From Oscillospiraceae bacterium (GTDB lineage Bacteria; Bacillota; Clostridia; Oscillospirales; Ruminococcaceae): 49,321 nt of DNA. Positions 41,966 through 49,321 of the stretch are shown here, piece after piece. Below the pieces are notes generated by a model. The model did not search any database, had not been told where the DNA came from, and was given only the letters and a program-made list of their open reading frames with translations. The position numbers and the translations under genes are program-made. The DNA is taken from NCBI GenBank assembly GCA_900770195.1, contig CAAGJI010000080.1:1-49321 (forward strand). The letters run 5' to 3'. How positions within the stretch are numbered: position 1 is the first letter of the stretch; each line of letters begins with the position of its first letter.

Positions 41966-43020
41966 ATAAAAACGAACTGAGAATCATTTCGCTTAAATAT
42001 AGAACATTAGCATCGCAAATGTTAAAGATTGATAATGAAGATGAAGTACGCTACATAAAAATGTTCTTAGAATTCGTAAATGGTACGAACTTGTTATCGG
42101 AGTATATCTCATGTTGTCATAAATTAGACTATGATTTCAACTCTATTTTACAATCAAGAGATTACGGTCAGCATTTTGAGTTACCAGACAATACAGAAGA
42201 TATAATCGATTATGATTATCAGCTTCTGAAATTCATCATAGAGAATAACAGATCATTGATTGGAATTACATTAGGCTATTCACACAGTAACAAATTTGCA
42301 GATTCAATAACAGCTTTTATGAGGAAAACAATAGAACCTTTTGTAATTGCATTGAGAGAGTACATCGAGATCAAACTGATCGAGGCTGATGATATTCCCT
42401 CAAATGATGATAAGGTAACAGGAAGAACAAATATCTTTCTGTCATATTGCCAGAAAGATTCTAAAATAGCTGATCTGATTGACAATACTATCAGTTCTCA
42501 AACATCTTCAGATTGCGTTTCTGTAACAAGAGATATTAGAGATGTAGAATACCATCAGAGTTTCAAGCGTTTCATGGATTCTATACAGGATCATGATTAT
42601 GTTGTAATGCTTATCAGTGATAGATATTTAAAATCTCGTAACTGTCTGTATGAAGTATTAGAAACAATCAAAGATCGCAGATTTCAAGATAGACTTGCTT
42701 ATATTGTTTTATCTGATAATGATTCAAAATGGCTTGAAGATACATCCGATAAAATAGGTGCTAAAGTCTATGCCGTTCAGGATCAAGCCCAGTATACTAT
42801 ATTCTGGCGAAACAAAGAAAAAGAACTAAGAAATCAAATTGAAGAAATTGGTGATCCTGCTTATACTATCGAGCTAAGTAAAGAATTAAAACACATTCAA
42901 AAGATACTTCTTGATCTTCAGGATTTGTTATCATTCCTTAGTGAATATAAAGGGCTGTCTTTACAAAATCATTTAGATACTAGTTTTAACGAAATGTTAG
43001 AATTCATGAAGCTGAAATAA
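41962..43020 (+). CDS. TIR-domain protein, probable immune effector
   Basis: The 352 residues have a helical N-terminal region (1-150) with no family I know, then a TIR domain (157 to about 290). The TIR motifs are NIFLSYCQKDSKIADLID, a central VVMLISDRYLKS, and NCLYEVLE, where Glu231 is at the place of the NADase glutamate. A coiled-coil-like tail follows. Bacterial TIR proteins usually degrade NAD or make a signal nucleotide on infection. The start at 41962 overlaps the zinc-ribbon stop and has a GGAGG site; a longer frame from 41935 lacks one. It is the last gene of the methyltransferase-endonuclease-ribbon-TIR series. Confidence 0.88.
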   Translation: MNKNELRIISLKYRTLASQMLKIDNEDEVRYIKMFLEFVNGTNLLSEYISCCHKLDYDFNSILQSRDYGQHFELPDNTEDIIDYDYQLLKFIIENNRSLIGITLGYSHSNKFADSITAFMRKTIEPFVIALREYIEIKLIEADDIPSNDDKVTGRTNIFLSYCQKDSKIADLIDNTISSQTSSDCVSVTRDIRDVEYHQSFKRFMDSIQDHDYVVMLISDRYLKSRNCLYEVLETIKDRRFQDRLAYIVLSDNDSKWLEDTSDKIGAKVYAVQDQAQYTIFWRNKEKELRNQIEEIGDPAYTIELSKELKHIQKILLDLQDLLSFLSEYKGLSLQNHLDTSFNEMLEFMKLK

Positions 43021-43038
43021 GGAGAGCAAATAAAAAAA

Positions 43039-43064
43039 ACGGTTGCACCCGAAGGTGCAACCGT
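43039..43064. terminator. Perfect hairpin after the TIR gene
   Basis: An eleven-base stem ACGGTTGCACC with a CGAA loop lies 18 bases after the TIR stop. No T-run follows on the plus strand; an A-run precedes it, so it would be a better terminator for minus-strand transcripts. Confidence 0.6.
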
Positions 43065-43186
43065 CCAATCTCAAATATAAACCATACACTCAAACACAAA
43101 TTCTCTCGCCATATAGTAGAAAAATCTTCAAGAACTTTTTTCTTTCAAAACAGTTATCACACAACATGCAAAATCACGCCGACTAA

Positions 43187-43217
43187 GTTGTCCAACTCTG
43201 GACAACTTTTGGACAAC
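43187..43217. repeat. Right arm-type integrase site candidates
   Basis: TGGACAAC occurs at 43199-43206 and 43210-43217 (period 11), with an inverted copy GTTGTCCA at 43187-43194. The pair parallels TGTTCAAC twice with the same period at the left end. Confidence 0.5.
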
Positions 43218-43343
43218 TAAATTACAGCAACATATCATAAAACGAAGAAGATTATAAATTTCATTTTATTGTATCTTACGATAATACTTGATTTCATGCG
43301 TGTTTTCCATTCATGCAAAAGTAACTGAAATGAATAGGATAAA

Positions 43344-43357
43344 CTCAAAGAGATAAT
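43344..43357. other. Right core-site candidate (attR) of the mobilizable element
   Basis: The same 14 bases as at 33232-33245 in direct orientation. With these limits the element is about 10.1 kb. Confidence 0.55.
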
Positions 43358-43451
43358 TACAACACACGAAAAATCCCTTATTTATGCGGCTTTTCGAATA
43401 TGCAGCATAAAATTTGTTGTGTATTTGTTGTGTATGACTCAAAAAAGATTG

Positions 43452-43495
43452 AAAAGGTGGTTGAGTTTTTTGCTCAATCACCTTTTGCTTTTTTT
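43452..43495 (+). terminator. Intrinsic terminator
   Basis: A fourteen-base stem (AAAAGGTGGTTGAG, one G-T pair), a T-rich loop, and a run of seven T after GC. It lies outside the right core candidate, so it may belong to a chromosomal gene interrupted or displaced by the element. Confidence 0.75.
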
Positions 43496-43860
43496 ATAAT
43501 AAAAATATTACGTTTATGTAAATTTTTAATCTGATTGAAAACACTTTGATTATGTAGTAAAAGCATTTGTTAAAAAAATGGCTATGTCTACAAAAGAGTT
43601 GTTAAAACACGAGTCAGTTGATAAAACAGAAACCATCAGTCATGGATTTTACAGCGTTTCTGAACAGATGTCACTATTATAAAAAACGCATCAAATTATC
43701 GATTTGTGTGTTGATCAGGTCGCATATACTGTATAATTTTAAAAAAATAATATTGATTTTTCGTTTTGTATGTGCTATAATTTCAGTGCTTGAAAATAGA
43801 GAAAAAGCAAAGTGATTTTTATTACTTTGAGAAAATAACAAAATAAGGAAGATGATTTAA

Positions 43861-44424
43861 ATGCTTTCAAATTTTATGGGTCATTTGAGAACTATTCTTC
43901 ACCATAAAAGGCTTGTTTTCATTCACTGCTGTAAATGCGGAATTGTATGGCAGGGACTTGTTCACGATATGTCAAAATTTTCACCAACTGAATTTTTTCA
44001 AGGCGTTAAATATTTTCAGGGGAACAGAAGTCCTAATGCAAAAGAACGTGAACTTTTTGGCTATTCAAAAGCGTGGATGCACCATAAAGGAAGAAATAAA
44101 CATCATTTTGAATACTGGACCGACTATAACATAAAAGCAAGGAATGTTATGCCTGTTGAAATGCCTGTAAAATATGTCGTTGAAATGCTTTGCGACAGAA
44201 TGGCAGCAAGCAAGACTTATTTAAAAAAGGATTATACACAAAAAAGTTCCCTTGATTATTATATGAATTCAACTGCAAGACGACATAATCTTATGCATCC
44301 TGAAACAGACAAACTTTTGCACGAACTGCTTTTAATGCTTTATGAAAAAGGTGAAGATGAAACTTTTAAATACGCAAAAAAACTTGTAAAAGAAAGCAAA
44401 TATAAAAACAGTTTAATGAATTGA
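43861..44424 (+). CDS. DUF5662 family protein
   Basis: The 187 residues are His-rich: HLRTILHHKRLVFIHCCKCG, VHDMSKFSPTEF, and KAWMHHKGRNKHHFEYW. These are features of DUF5662 proteins, common in gut Firmicutes. The His/Asp pattern (HD followed by HH) recalls HD-type metal enzymes, but no reaction is known. A AAGGAAGATG stretch serves as ribosome site. The gene probably stands alone in the chromosome flanking the element. Confidence 0.78.
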   Translation: MLSNFMGHLRTILHHKRLVFIHCCKCGIVWQGLVHDMSKFSPTEFFQGVKYFQGNRSPNAKERELFGYSKAWMHHKGRNKHHFEYWTDYNIKARNVMPVEMPVKYVVEMLCDRMAASKTYLKKDYTQKSSLDYYMNSTARRHNLMHPETDKLLHELLLMLYEKGEDETFKYAKKLVKESKYKNSLMN

Positions 44425-44510
44425 AATCACAGACAAAATCTATTGCAATTTTACCTGATTTATGTTATAATATTTGATGTTATACTTAAAAAATGAAAGG
44501 GTAGATTGTA

Positions 44511-45230
44511 TTGGTATCAAATTTAAAATCAGATTTTGTCCGTGGTATTTTGCACGGATTTCCTATTGCACTTGGTTATCTTTCTGTTTCATTCGGATTT
44601 GGGATAACGGCTGTTGCTTCGGGACTTTCCGTTGGTGAAGCTTCTGCAATATCAGCATCAAATGTTACATCTGCGGGACAGGCAGCAGGAGTTGATATAA
44701 TAGCGGCAGGCGGAACAATTATTGAAATGATTCTTGTTCAGCTTACAATAAATATACGCTATTCTCTTATGGGAATTTCACTTTCTCAAAAGCTTGACAA
44801 AAGTTTTACTTTGCCACATAGGTTAATTGCATCTTTTGGAATAACAGATGAAATATTTGCGGTCTGTTCGGCACAGCCAAAACCTCTGACACCGTTTTAT
44901 ATGTATGGAATGATTCTTATTGCAATTATCGGCTGGGTTCTTGGAACTTTCCTCGGTACATCAGCAGGTCAGCTGCTTCCTGATGCAGTTTCATCTGCTT
45001 TAGGTATAGTCTTATATGGTATGTTCTTAGCCATAATTATACCGCCTTCAAGGAAGCATAGAAGCGTTTTTTGTGTTGTTATAATTGCAGCACTTGCAAG
45101 TATATTGTTTAAATATATTCTGACAGTAATTTCAAGCGGATTTGCAATTATTATATGTGCAGTTGCTGCTTCCGCTTTTGGTGCATTGCTTTTCCCTCTA
45201 AATGATGAATCGGAGGAAAAAAACGAATGA
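44511..45230 (+). CDS. azlC: AzlC-like branched-chain amino acid exporter, large subunit
   Basis: The 239 residues have about six to eight membrane segments. The family opening is FVRGILHGFPIALGYLSVSFGFGI, with LTDEIFAV-like GITDEIFAVCSA in the middle. With AzlD it exports branched-chain amino acids. The start is TTG behind AAAGGG. The stop overlaps the azlD start in ATGA. Confidence 0.88.
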   Translation: MVSNLKSDFVRGILHGFPIALGYLSVSFGFGITAVASGLSVGEASAISASNVTSAGQAAGVDIIAAGGTIIEMILVQLTINIRYSLMGISLSQKLDKSFTLPHRLIASFGITDEIFAVCSAQPKPLTPFYMYGMILIAIIGWVLGTFLGTSAGQLLPDAVSSALGIVLYGMFLAIIIPPSRKHRSVFCVVIIAALASILFKYILTVISSGFAIIICAVAASAFGALLFPLNDESEEKNE

Positions 45231-45526
45231 AAACAGCTGTTTATATTTTTGTTATGGCGGCTGTCACATATCTTATAAGAATGATTCCGTTTACTTTTTT
45301 TAACAAAAAAATCAAGTCAAAATTTGTAAGAAGTTTTCTTTATTATATCCCATACGCTGTTCTTAGTGCAATGACTATTCCTGCAATTTTTTACAGTACA
45401 GGAAATATTGCCACCGCTGTTATAGGTACTTTAACCGCTGCAATTCTTGCATTTTTCAATCTTCCGCTTATTGTTGTTGCAGTTGCAGCTGCACTTGCAG
45501 CTTTTATTTCAGGATTTTTTATGTAA
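45227..45526 (+). CDS. azlD: AzlD-like branched-chain amino acid exporter, small subunit
   Basis: The 99 residues contain three to four membrane helices and the AzlD pattern TYLIRMIPFTFFNKKIKS followed by YIPYAVLSAMTIPAIF. It is translationally coupled to azlC and followed after 16 bases by a tautomerase gene. Confidence 0.88.
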   Translation: MKTAVYIFVMAAVTYLIRMIPFTFFNKKIKSKFVRSFLYYIPYAVLSAMTIPAIFYSTGNIATAVIGTLTAAILAFFNLPLIVVAVAAALAAFISGFFM

Positions 45527-45542
45527 TTAAAGGAGAAAAAAT

Positions 45543-45884
45543 ATGCCGTTTATTAATGTTAAAACAAATGTTAAAATTTCGCCTGATGTTTGCGATATTA
45601 TCAAATCTGAACTTGGTATTGCTATCACCGCAATTCCGGGAAAAACAGAATCTTGGCTTATGGTAGGCATTGAAGATGAATACAAGCTTTATTTTAAAGG
45701 CGAATCCCTGCCTTGTGCAATGGTTGAATGCAGTATTTTCGGAAATGCTTCACATAATGCATTATCAACGCTTACAAGCAACATAACAGGCATCCTGACC
45801 GATAAACTCGGAATATCTTCCGACAAAATATATATAAAATATTCCTGCACAGAAAACTGGGGTTGGAATGGGTCGAATTTTTAA
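45543..45884 (+). CDS. MIF/phenylpyruvate-tautomerase-like protein
   Basis: The 113 residues begin MPFINVKTN with Pro2, the catalytic base of the tautomerase superfamily. They continue with PGKTESWLMVGIED and KIYIKYSCTENWGWNGSNF, typical of the MIF branch. Length is normal. A AAAGGAG site lies after azlD, and a strong terminator follows, so the three genes form one unit. Confidence 0.87.
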   Translation: MPFINVKTNVKISPDVCDIIKSELGIAITAIPGKTESWLMVGIEDEYKLYFKGESLPCAMVECSIFGNASHNALSTLTSNITGILTDKLGISSDKIYIKYSCTENWGWNGSNF

Positions 45885-45897
45885 ATAATATAAATTT

Positions 45898-45929
45898 AAG
45901 GTATTGTCTGTATGGACAATACCTTTTTT
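45898..45929 (+). terminator. Strong terminator after the azlCD-tautomerase unit
   Basis: A perfect eleven-base stem AAGGTATTGTC/GACAATACCTT followed by a run of T. It lies 14 bases after the stop and 7 bases before the convergent DUF3169 gene. Confidence 0.85.
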
Positions 45930-45935
45930 AAATTA

Positions 45936-46709
45936 CTATTTTTCAAGTTTTGCACTTTCAACACAATATGTGATGACCAATACCAGCCATATTGCAGATA
46001 CACATAGAACAGGCATCACACCTACATTAAAAGAAATTTGTGCAATAAGACAAATCACCCACGATAAACCACAAATTGAATTAGTTTTCTTAAAAGCTTT
46101 ATATGATGATTTGTAAATTATAAGTTTCTGTGCTTCGTCACAACTTTCTTCCCATTTCTTTTTAAAATTAACATCAAGAATATCTCCTTGCTTTTCAGGA
46201 TTTATCTTTTTTATAAGTTCAACACATTTTCGTGTAATCATAATTGTTGCAATATATGTAACTATTGGAAAAACAACTGTTCCAACAGATAAAATATTAT
46301 AATAAATATCTGATATTTTGCAAAATTCCAATATCTCAACAAAAAGCGAAAAAAACAAAAGATTCAGCATCGTCCAGATATTCATTAAAGTAATTGGAAG
46401 ATTAAGACTTTGGTCTAACTTCATAACACTTTCCTCATCATCTAAATTCAATACTTTAAATGTTTTTGATGCTTTTATGCAACTGAATATGGATATTCCA
46501 AAAAATATAAACATTATTATCAATGCAATTACAGGAATTGCATATGCTGAAAATAAATTAAAGTCATTCTTAAAATACCCTGCTGAACTTGAATTTTTAA
46601 AGTATCTTATAAATCTTCCTAAAAAAAATCCTGCTACTCCGCAAACCGTGCCTGTCGCCAGTAAATATAACACTTTCACAAAAACATTTCTATCTTTAAA
46701 AATTTTCAT
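45936..46709 (-). CDS. DUF3169-type membrane protein
   Basis: The 257 residues have about six membrane segments in pairs (VLYLLATGTVCGVAGFFLG, YAIPVIALIIMFIFFGISIF, MNIWTMLNLLFFSLFVEIL and others). Size and layout fit DUF3169 proteins, which commonly pair with a small XRE regulator, as here. The start at 46709 follows a GGAGG site and leaves no overlap with the regulator; a longer frame from 46739 would overlap it. The role is unknown, possibly envelope stress or bacteriocin immunity. Confidence 0.75.
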   Translation of the reverse strand: MKIFKDRNVFVKVLYLLATGTVCGVAGFFLGRFIRYFKNSSSAGYFKNDFNLFSAYAIPVIALIIMFIFFGISIFSCIKASKTFKVLNLDDEESVMKLDQSLNLPITLMNIWTMLNLLFFSLFVEILEFCKISDIYYNILSVGTVVFPIVTYIATIMITRKCVELIKKINPEKQGDILDVNFKKKWEESCDEAQKLIIYKSSYKAFKKTNSICGLSWVICLIAQISFNVGVMPVLCVSAIWLVLVITYCVESAKLEK

Positions 46710-46710
46710 T

Positions 46711-46917
46711 TTATTTATCCTCCTCATATTCAAAAACATCTTCTACTTTCACATTGCAAACTTTAGCAATTTTTAATGCAAGGGTTACTGATGGTGAGTA
46801 ATCTCCTCTTTCTATCTGACTTATCGTCTGTCGTGACGTTCCGACCATTTTACCCATTTCTTGTTGATTAACTCCAAGCATTGCACGCATTTCCTTTAAA
46901 TGATTTTTTAATGGCAT
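46711..46917 (-). CDS. Small XRE/Cro-type regulator
   Basis: The 68 residues are almost entirely a helix-turn-helix domain: LKEMRAMLGVNQQEMGKMVG, TSRQTISQIERGDYSPS, and LALKIAKVCNVKVEDVF. It fits the YozG/YgzD-like regulators that control adjacent membrane proteins. Its start codon touches the stop of the gene before it (TAA-ATG). It probably binds the inverted repeat in the promoter at 47589-47617. Confidence 0.88.
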   Translation of the reverse strand: MPLKNHLKEMRAMLGVNQQEMGKMVGTSRQTISQIERGDYSPSVTLALKIAKVCNVKVEDVFEYEEDK

Positions 46918-47511
46918 TTAATCAACTCCTTTTTTTGCGGAAGAATTATTATTTGACGTTTTATATAAAGTCCATCCAAACAAATTTGAAAATGCAATTC
47001 CAAAACATATTCCTAAAATAATGTTTTTAAACAGCAACCCATAAACTATTCCAAGTGATAAACCCATAGCAAAACCTGAATAATTTTTTCCGCCTTTACT
47101 GATTTCTGCAATATAACAATCATCATTCCATATTATAGCCTTGCATTCGTTTAAAAAAGCATTTTCTTTCATTTGAGACAAAATTTTCTTTTTTATTTTT
47201 TCTGAAAAGCAATCAATTTCATAAACAAAGTATTCAGCAGAAAGTTCATATACGTAAATTTTTTTATTTTTATATTTTTCAATACTACTGTTTTTCATAA
47301 ACTCTTCGGCTTCTCTTTTTTCTTTTTTAAAAATATAACATCCATATATTTTTTTATTCTTTTTAATCGCATAAACTTTTCCACCACTTTTTAAAGCTTC
47401 GGACATTTGCATTTTTATTTCTTCAGCACTCAAAATTTTTTCAAGTTTTTCCGAAATTTTAAGTTTATCGATTTTTCTCTTTGAGATGTTTACTATATCA
47501 TATCCGTTCAT
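46918..47511 (-). CDS. Hypothetical protein with two C-terminal membrane helices
   Basis: The 197 residues have a Lys/Glu-rich soluble part (1-140) that resembles an acetyltransferase-like or sensor fold in its alternation (KVYAIKKNKKIYGCYIFKK). Two hydrophobic segments follow at about 145-180. I recognise no family. It is the first gene of the unit with the XRE regulator and DUF3169, read from the promoter at 47589-47617. A AGGAG-type site lies before the start. Confidence 0.68.
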   Translation of the reverse strand: MNGYDIVNISKRKIDKLKISEKLEKILSAEEIKMQMSEALKSGGKVYAIKKNKKIYGCYIFKKEKREAEEFMKNSSIEKYKNKKIYVYELSAEYFVYEIDCFSEKIKKKILSQMKENAFLNECKAIIWNDDCYIAEISKGGKNYSGFAMGLSLGIVYGLLFKNIILGICFGIAFSNLFGWTLYKTSNNNSSAKKGVD

Positions 47512-47588
47512 ATTTTTCTCCTAATCAGTATATTTTGTAAGTTGAATGACAAGATAACTTGTATTTTTGACAACTAAACTTTACATAT

Positions 47589-47617
47589 ATTATATCACTG
47601 ACAACTATTCTTGTCAA
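47589..47617 (-). promoter_or_regulatory. Promoter with overlapping operator for the XRE/DUF3169 unit
   Basis: On the minus strand TTGACA, 17 bases, TATAAT, a consensus promoter. Between the boxes lies the inverted repeat TGACAA-CTATTC-TTGTCA (47599-47616), and a related TGACAACTA occurs near 47569, so autoregulation by the XRE protein is likely. Confidence 0.8.
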
Positions 47618-47745
47618 TAGCGTTTTTGATTTTTTATTGGAAAATATTAATTTTGTGTATTTTAACAAAAATATTATTTTATTTATTTTAAAAGAAGGTA
47701 TAAAATTTTCGTTTAAAATCAAAGCTTTTTTGTTTTATTTTGATA

Positions 47746-47774
47746 TTTACAATTTTTATATAATATGATATAAT
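47746..47774 (+). promoter_or_regulatory. Promoter of the LRR-dockerin gene
   Basis: TTTACA, 17 bases, TATAAT, ending 32 bases before the start codon at 47807, which has an AAAAAGGAG site. Confidence 0.7.
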
Positions 47775-47806
47775 TATACTATAAAATTAAAAAAAGGAGA
47801 ATAAAA

Positions 47807-49075
47807 ATGAAAGCAAAGAAAATTATTGTAGGAATTCTCAGCATACTTACAGTTGTATCGGCTGTTCCTGCGAGTCTGTCATTAAGCAATATAACAATTG
47901 ATTTTATTAACAATGGTGCTATTACAGCATATGCAGCACAAAGTTGTGGAAAGAATGTTTATTATTCTTTTGATGATGGTGTTTTGACTATTTACGGAAA
48001 AGGCGAAATGTATAATACCAACTTTAAAGAATCACCATTTTCCAACAAACCTTTTTCTACTGATGCAATTAAATCGGTTGTGATAGAAGAAGGTGTAACT
48101 TCAATCGGACGTTACGCTTTTTCTGAATTTTCAGAACTTACAAGTGTATCAATACCAAACTCAGTTGTTTCAATTGGTGAAAATTCTTTTGAAAAATGTA
48201 CAAGTCTTACAAACATAGATATACCGAATTCTGTTGTTTCAATTGGTCATGGTGCTTTTTTTGGCTGTGAAAATCTTGCGGAAATAACAATTCCCGATTC
48301 TGTTACTTCAATTGAAGACTATGCCTTTGTTAAAACAAAATGGCTTGAAAATAGGCAAAAAGAAAATCCTTTAGTTGTAGTAAATAATATACTGATTGAT
48401 GGAACAGCTTGCAATGGAAATGTTGTTATTCCTAATTCTGTTACTTCAATTGGTAAGTACTCTTTTATTATGTGTGAAGGAATTACAGGTATAGCTATCC
48501 CTAATTCTGTTACCTCAATTGGTCGTGCTGCTTTTGATGCTTGTCATAACCTTAAAAGTATAGCAATTCCTGATTCTGTCGTTTCGATAGAAGAAAGTAC
48601 TTTTATCAATTGTACAGGTCTTGAAAGTATGACAATTCCTAAATCTGTTACTTCAATTAACAAAAGTGCTTTTTCTAATTGTGGCAATTTAAAAGATGTT
48701 TATTATTCAGGAACAGAAGAAGAATGGAAGAAAGTTAACATCGCAGTTTTTAACGACCCTTTATCAAGTGCAACAATTCATTTTAATTCAGAACATAAAG
48801 AACCAGTATCTGAACCAACCACTCAACCAACCACAGAACCAACTGAAAACAAATTAGTCGGCGATATAAACGGCGATGGAAAAATAGATTCAAAAGATGC
48901 TGTTCTGGTGCTTAAATCATATGCAGAAAGTCTTGTAAGCGGCAATAAATCAACTGATTTAGCAGGCGATATAAATAATGATGGTAGTGTTGATTCAAAA
49001 GATGCTGTTATAATCCTGAAATATTATGCAGCTACTTTGACGGGTTTCAGCGGAAGTATTACTGAATTTAAATAA
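47807..49075 (+). CDS. Secreted BspA-type leucine-rich-repeat protein with C-terminal dockerin
   Basis: The 422 residues have a signal peptide (hydrophobic core 8-28; a second hydrophobic stretch ends in AYAAQ near 44). At least nine LRR_5 repeats follow (VTSIGRYAFSEFSELTSVSI, PNSVVSIGENSFEKCTSL and similar). A Pro/Thr linker and a dockerin come last, at about 352-415 (GDINGDGKIDSKDAVLVL and GDINNDGSVDSKDAVIIL). It resembles the protein at 30908 in layout but has a different dockerin and no copy of the 95-base leader. It probably binds host or microbial surfaces while docked to a cohesin. Confidence 0.9.
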   Translation: MKAKKIIVGILSILTVVSAVPASLSLSNITIDFINNGAITAYAAQSCGKNVYYSFDDGVLTIYGKGEMYNTNFKESPFSNKPFSTDAIKSVVIEEGVTSIGRYAFSEFSELTSVSIPNSVVSIGENSFEKCTSLTNIDIPNSVVSIGHGAFFGCENLAEITIPDSVTSIEDYAFVKTKWLENRQKENPLVVVNNILIDGTACNGNVVIPNSVTSIGKYSFIMCEGITGIAIPNSVTSIGRAAFDACHNLKSIAIPDSVVSIEESTFINCTGLESMTIPKSVTSINKSAFSNCGNLKDVYYSGTEEEWKKVNIAVFNDPLSSATIHFNSEHKEPVSEPTTQPTTEPTENKLVGDINGDGKIDSKDAVLVLKSYAESLVSGNKSTDLAGDINNDGSVDSKDAVIILKYYAATLTGFSGSITEFK

Positions 49076-49095
49076 AAATCCACAGATAAAAATAA

Positions 49096-49128
49096 CCGCA
49101 GTATTATTTAAAATATTGCGGTATTTTT
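49096..49128 (+). terminator. Terminator of the last LRR-dockerin gene
   Basis: A ten-base stem CCGCAGTATT/AATATTGCGG with one G-T pair, followed by TATTTTTAT, 21 bases after the stop. Confidence 0.75.
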
Positions 49129-49263
49129 ATATTTAAAACAGCAATTCAGATTTAATCTTTGCATATAGTACGCCATAATTGAAAATAAAAAGCAATAGAA
49201 TTTTAACACGGAAATCAATTTTTAAAAATATTTATTTGTTTTATGAAAAAATGTAGAATATAA

Positions 49264-49321
49264 GGCTCTCCTTTTAAGGAGAGCTGTCAGCTTTAGCTGA
49301 CTGAGAGGTTTAAACCAGTCA
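49264..49321. repeat. Dispersed double-palindrome repeat (REP-like), cut by the window end
   Basis: Two adjacent stems, GCTCTCCTT/AAGGAGAGC and GTCAGC/GCTGAC, followed by TGAGAGG. This form is known as a high-copy intergenic repeat in gut Ruminococcaceae and relatives. It is probably a small non-autonomous element. Confidence 0.6.

Larger units (their letters stand above)
43021..43860. other. Gene-poor right end of the mobilizable element and flank
   Basis: It contains a hairpin (43039-43064), right arm repeats (43187-43217), the core candidate (43344-43357), a TTGTTGTGTAT tandem repeat near 43412-43434 and a terminator (43452-43495). A 65-residue frame at 43618 starts with TTG and has no ribosome site, so I do not call it. 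Confidence 0.6.

Noticed and set aside
43618..43815. 65-residue frame before the DUF5662 gene
   Set aside because: It has a TTG start without a ribosome site and a composition typical of AT-rich non-coding DNA.
47525..47722. 65-residue minus-strand frame upstream of the XRE/DUF3169 unit
   Set aside because: It runs through the promoter and operator and has no coding character.
1..49321. CRISPR arrays, tRNA and rRNA genes
   Set aside because: I saw no regularly spaced repeats of CRISPR type and no tRNA or rRNA-like sequence. The only tandem repeats found are short integrase- or regulator-type sites.

Overview
The window looks like low-GC Firmicutes DNA, most likely a Ruminococcus-like gut member of the Oscillospiraceae. 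The reasons are three or four secreted dockerin proteins, BspA-type leucine-rich-repeat proteins, an agr-type peptide quorum-sensing locus, strong GGAGG ribosome sites, and conjugation genes of the Tn1549/CTn type. All calls come from reading the sequence; no database was searched.

Layout. (1) Positions 1-17966 are most of an integrative conjugative element. A minus-strand transfer operon runs from a DUF6017-type replication protein (16577) through PcfB, VirD4, a Maff2 pilin-like protein, VirB6-like, PrgI, VirB4, a 1491-residue CD1108-type cell-wall protein, DUF4315 and DUF4366 to topoisomerase III. A divergent excisionase-like gene and an integrase lie at the other end. The integrase stops abruptly in its catalytic domain, so this end of the element is broken. 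(2) 17968-24972 is a second foreign block: a SF2 helicase, a P4/D5-type primase-helicase, an unknown gene, and a class II glutamine amidotransferase next to a zinc-ribbon amidoligase and a DUF960 gene. (3) 25310-32512 is an agr-like locus (LytTR regulator, HPK10 kinase, AgrB, and a cysteine-free AgrD of 54 residues) followed by three secreted dockerin proteins. (4) 33232-43357 is an approximately 10.1 kb integrative mobilizable element. It carries a tyrosine integrase, CHC2 primase fragment, HTH protein, MobV relaxase, a hairpin-rich oriT candidate, DUF3987 protein and XRE repressor, then a defence cargo: a HaeIII/NgoPII-type GGCC restriction-modification pair followed by a zinc-ribbon protein and a TIR-domain protein. 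(5) 43861-49321 looks like chromosomal background: DUF5662, AzlC/AzlD, a MIF-type tautomerase, an HTH/DUF3169 membrane operon, another LRR-dockerin protein and a dispersed palindromic repeat.

How the parts may work together. The agr kinase and regulator probably sense a cyclic peptide made by AgrB from AgrD and act on tandem 21-bp repeats directly upstream of the agrBD promoter. The dockerin genes follow directly and may be its output, which is inference. The mobilizable element has core-type and arm-type integrase site candidates at both ends. Its cargo combines GGCC restriction with a translationally coupled zinc-ribbon/TIR pair. The three most interesting candidates are the Ser-type AgrD system with poly-dockerin and pseudo-protease neighbours, the zinc-ribbon/TIR pair, and the amidoligase/amidotransferase pair.
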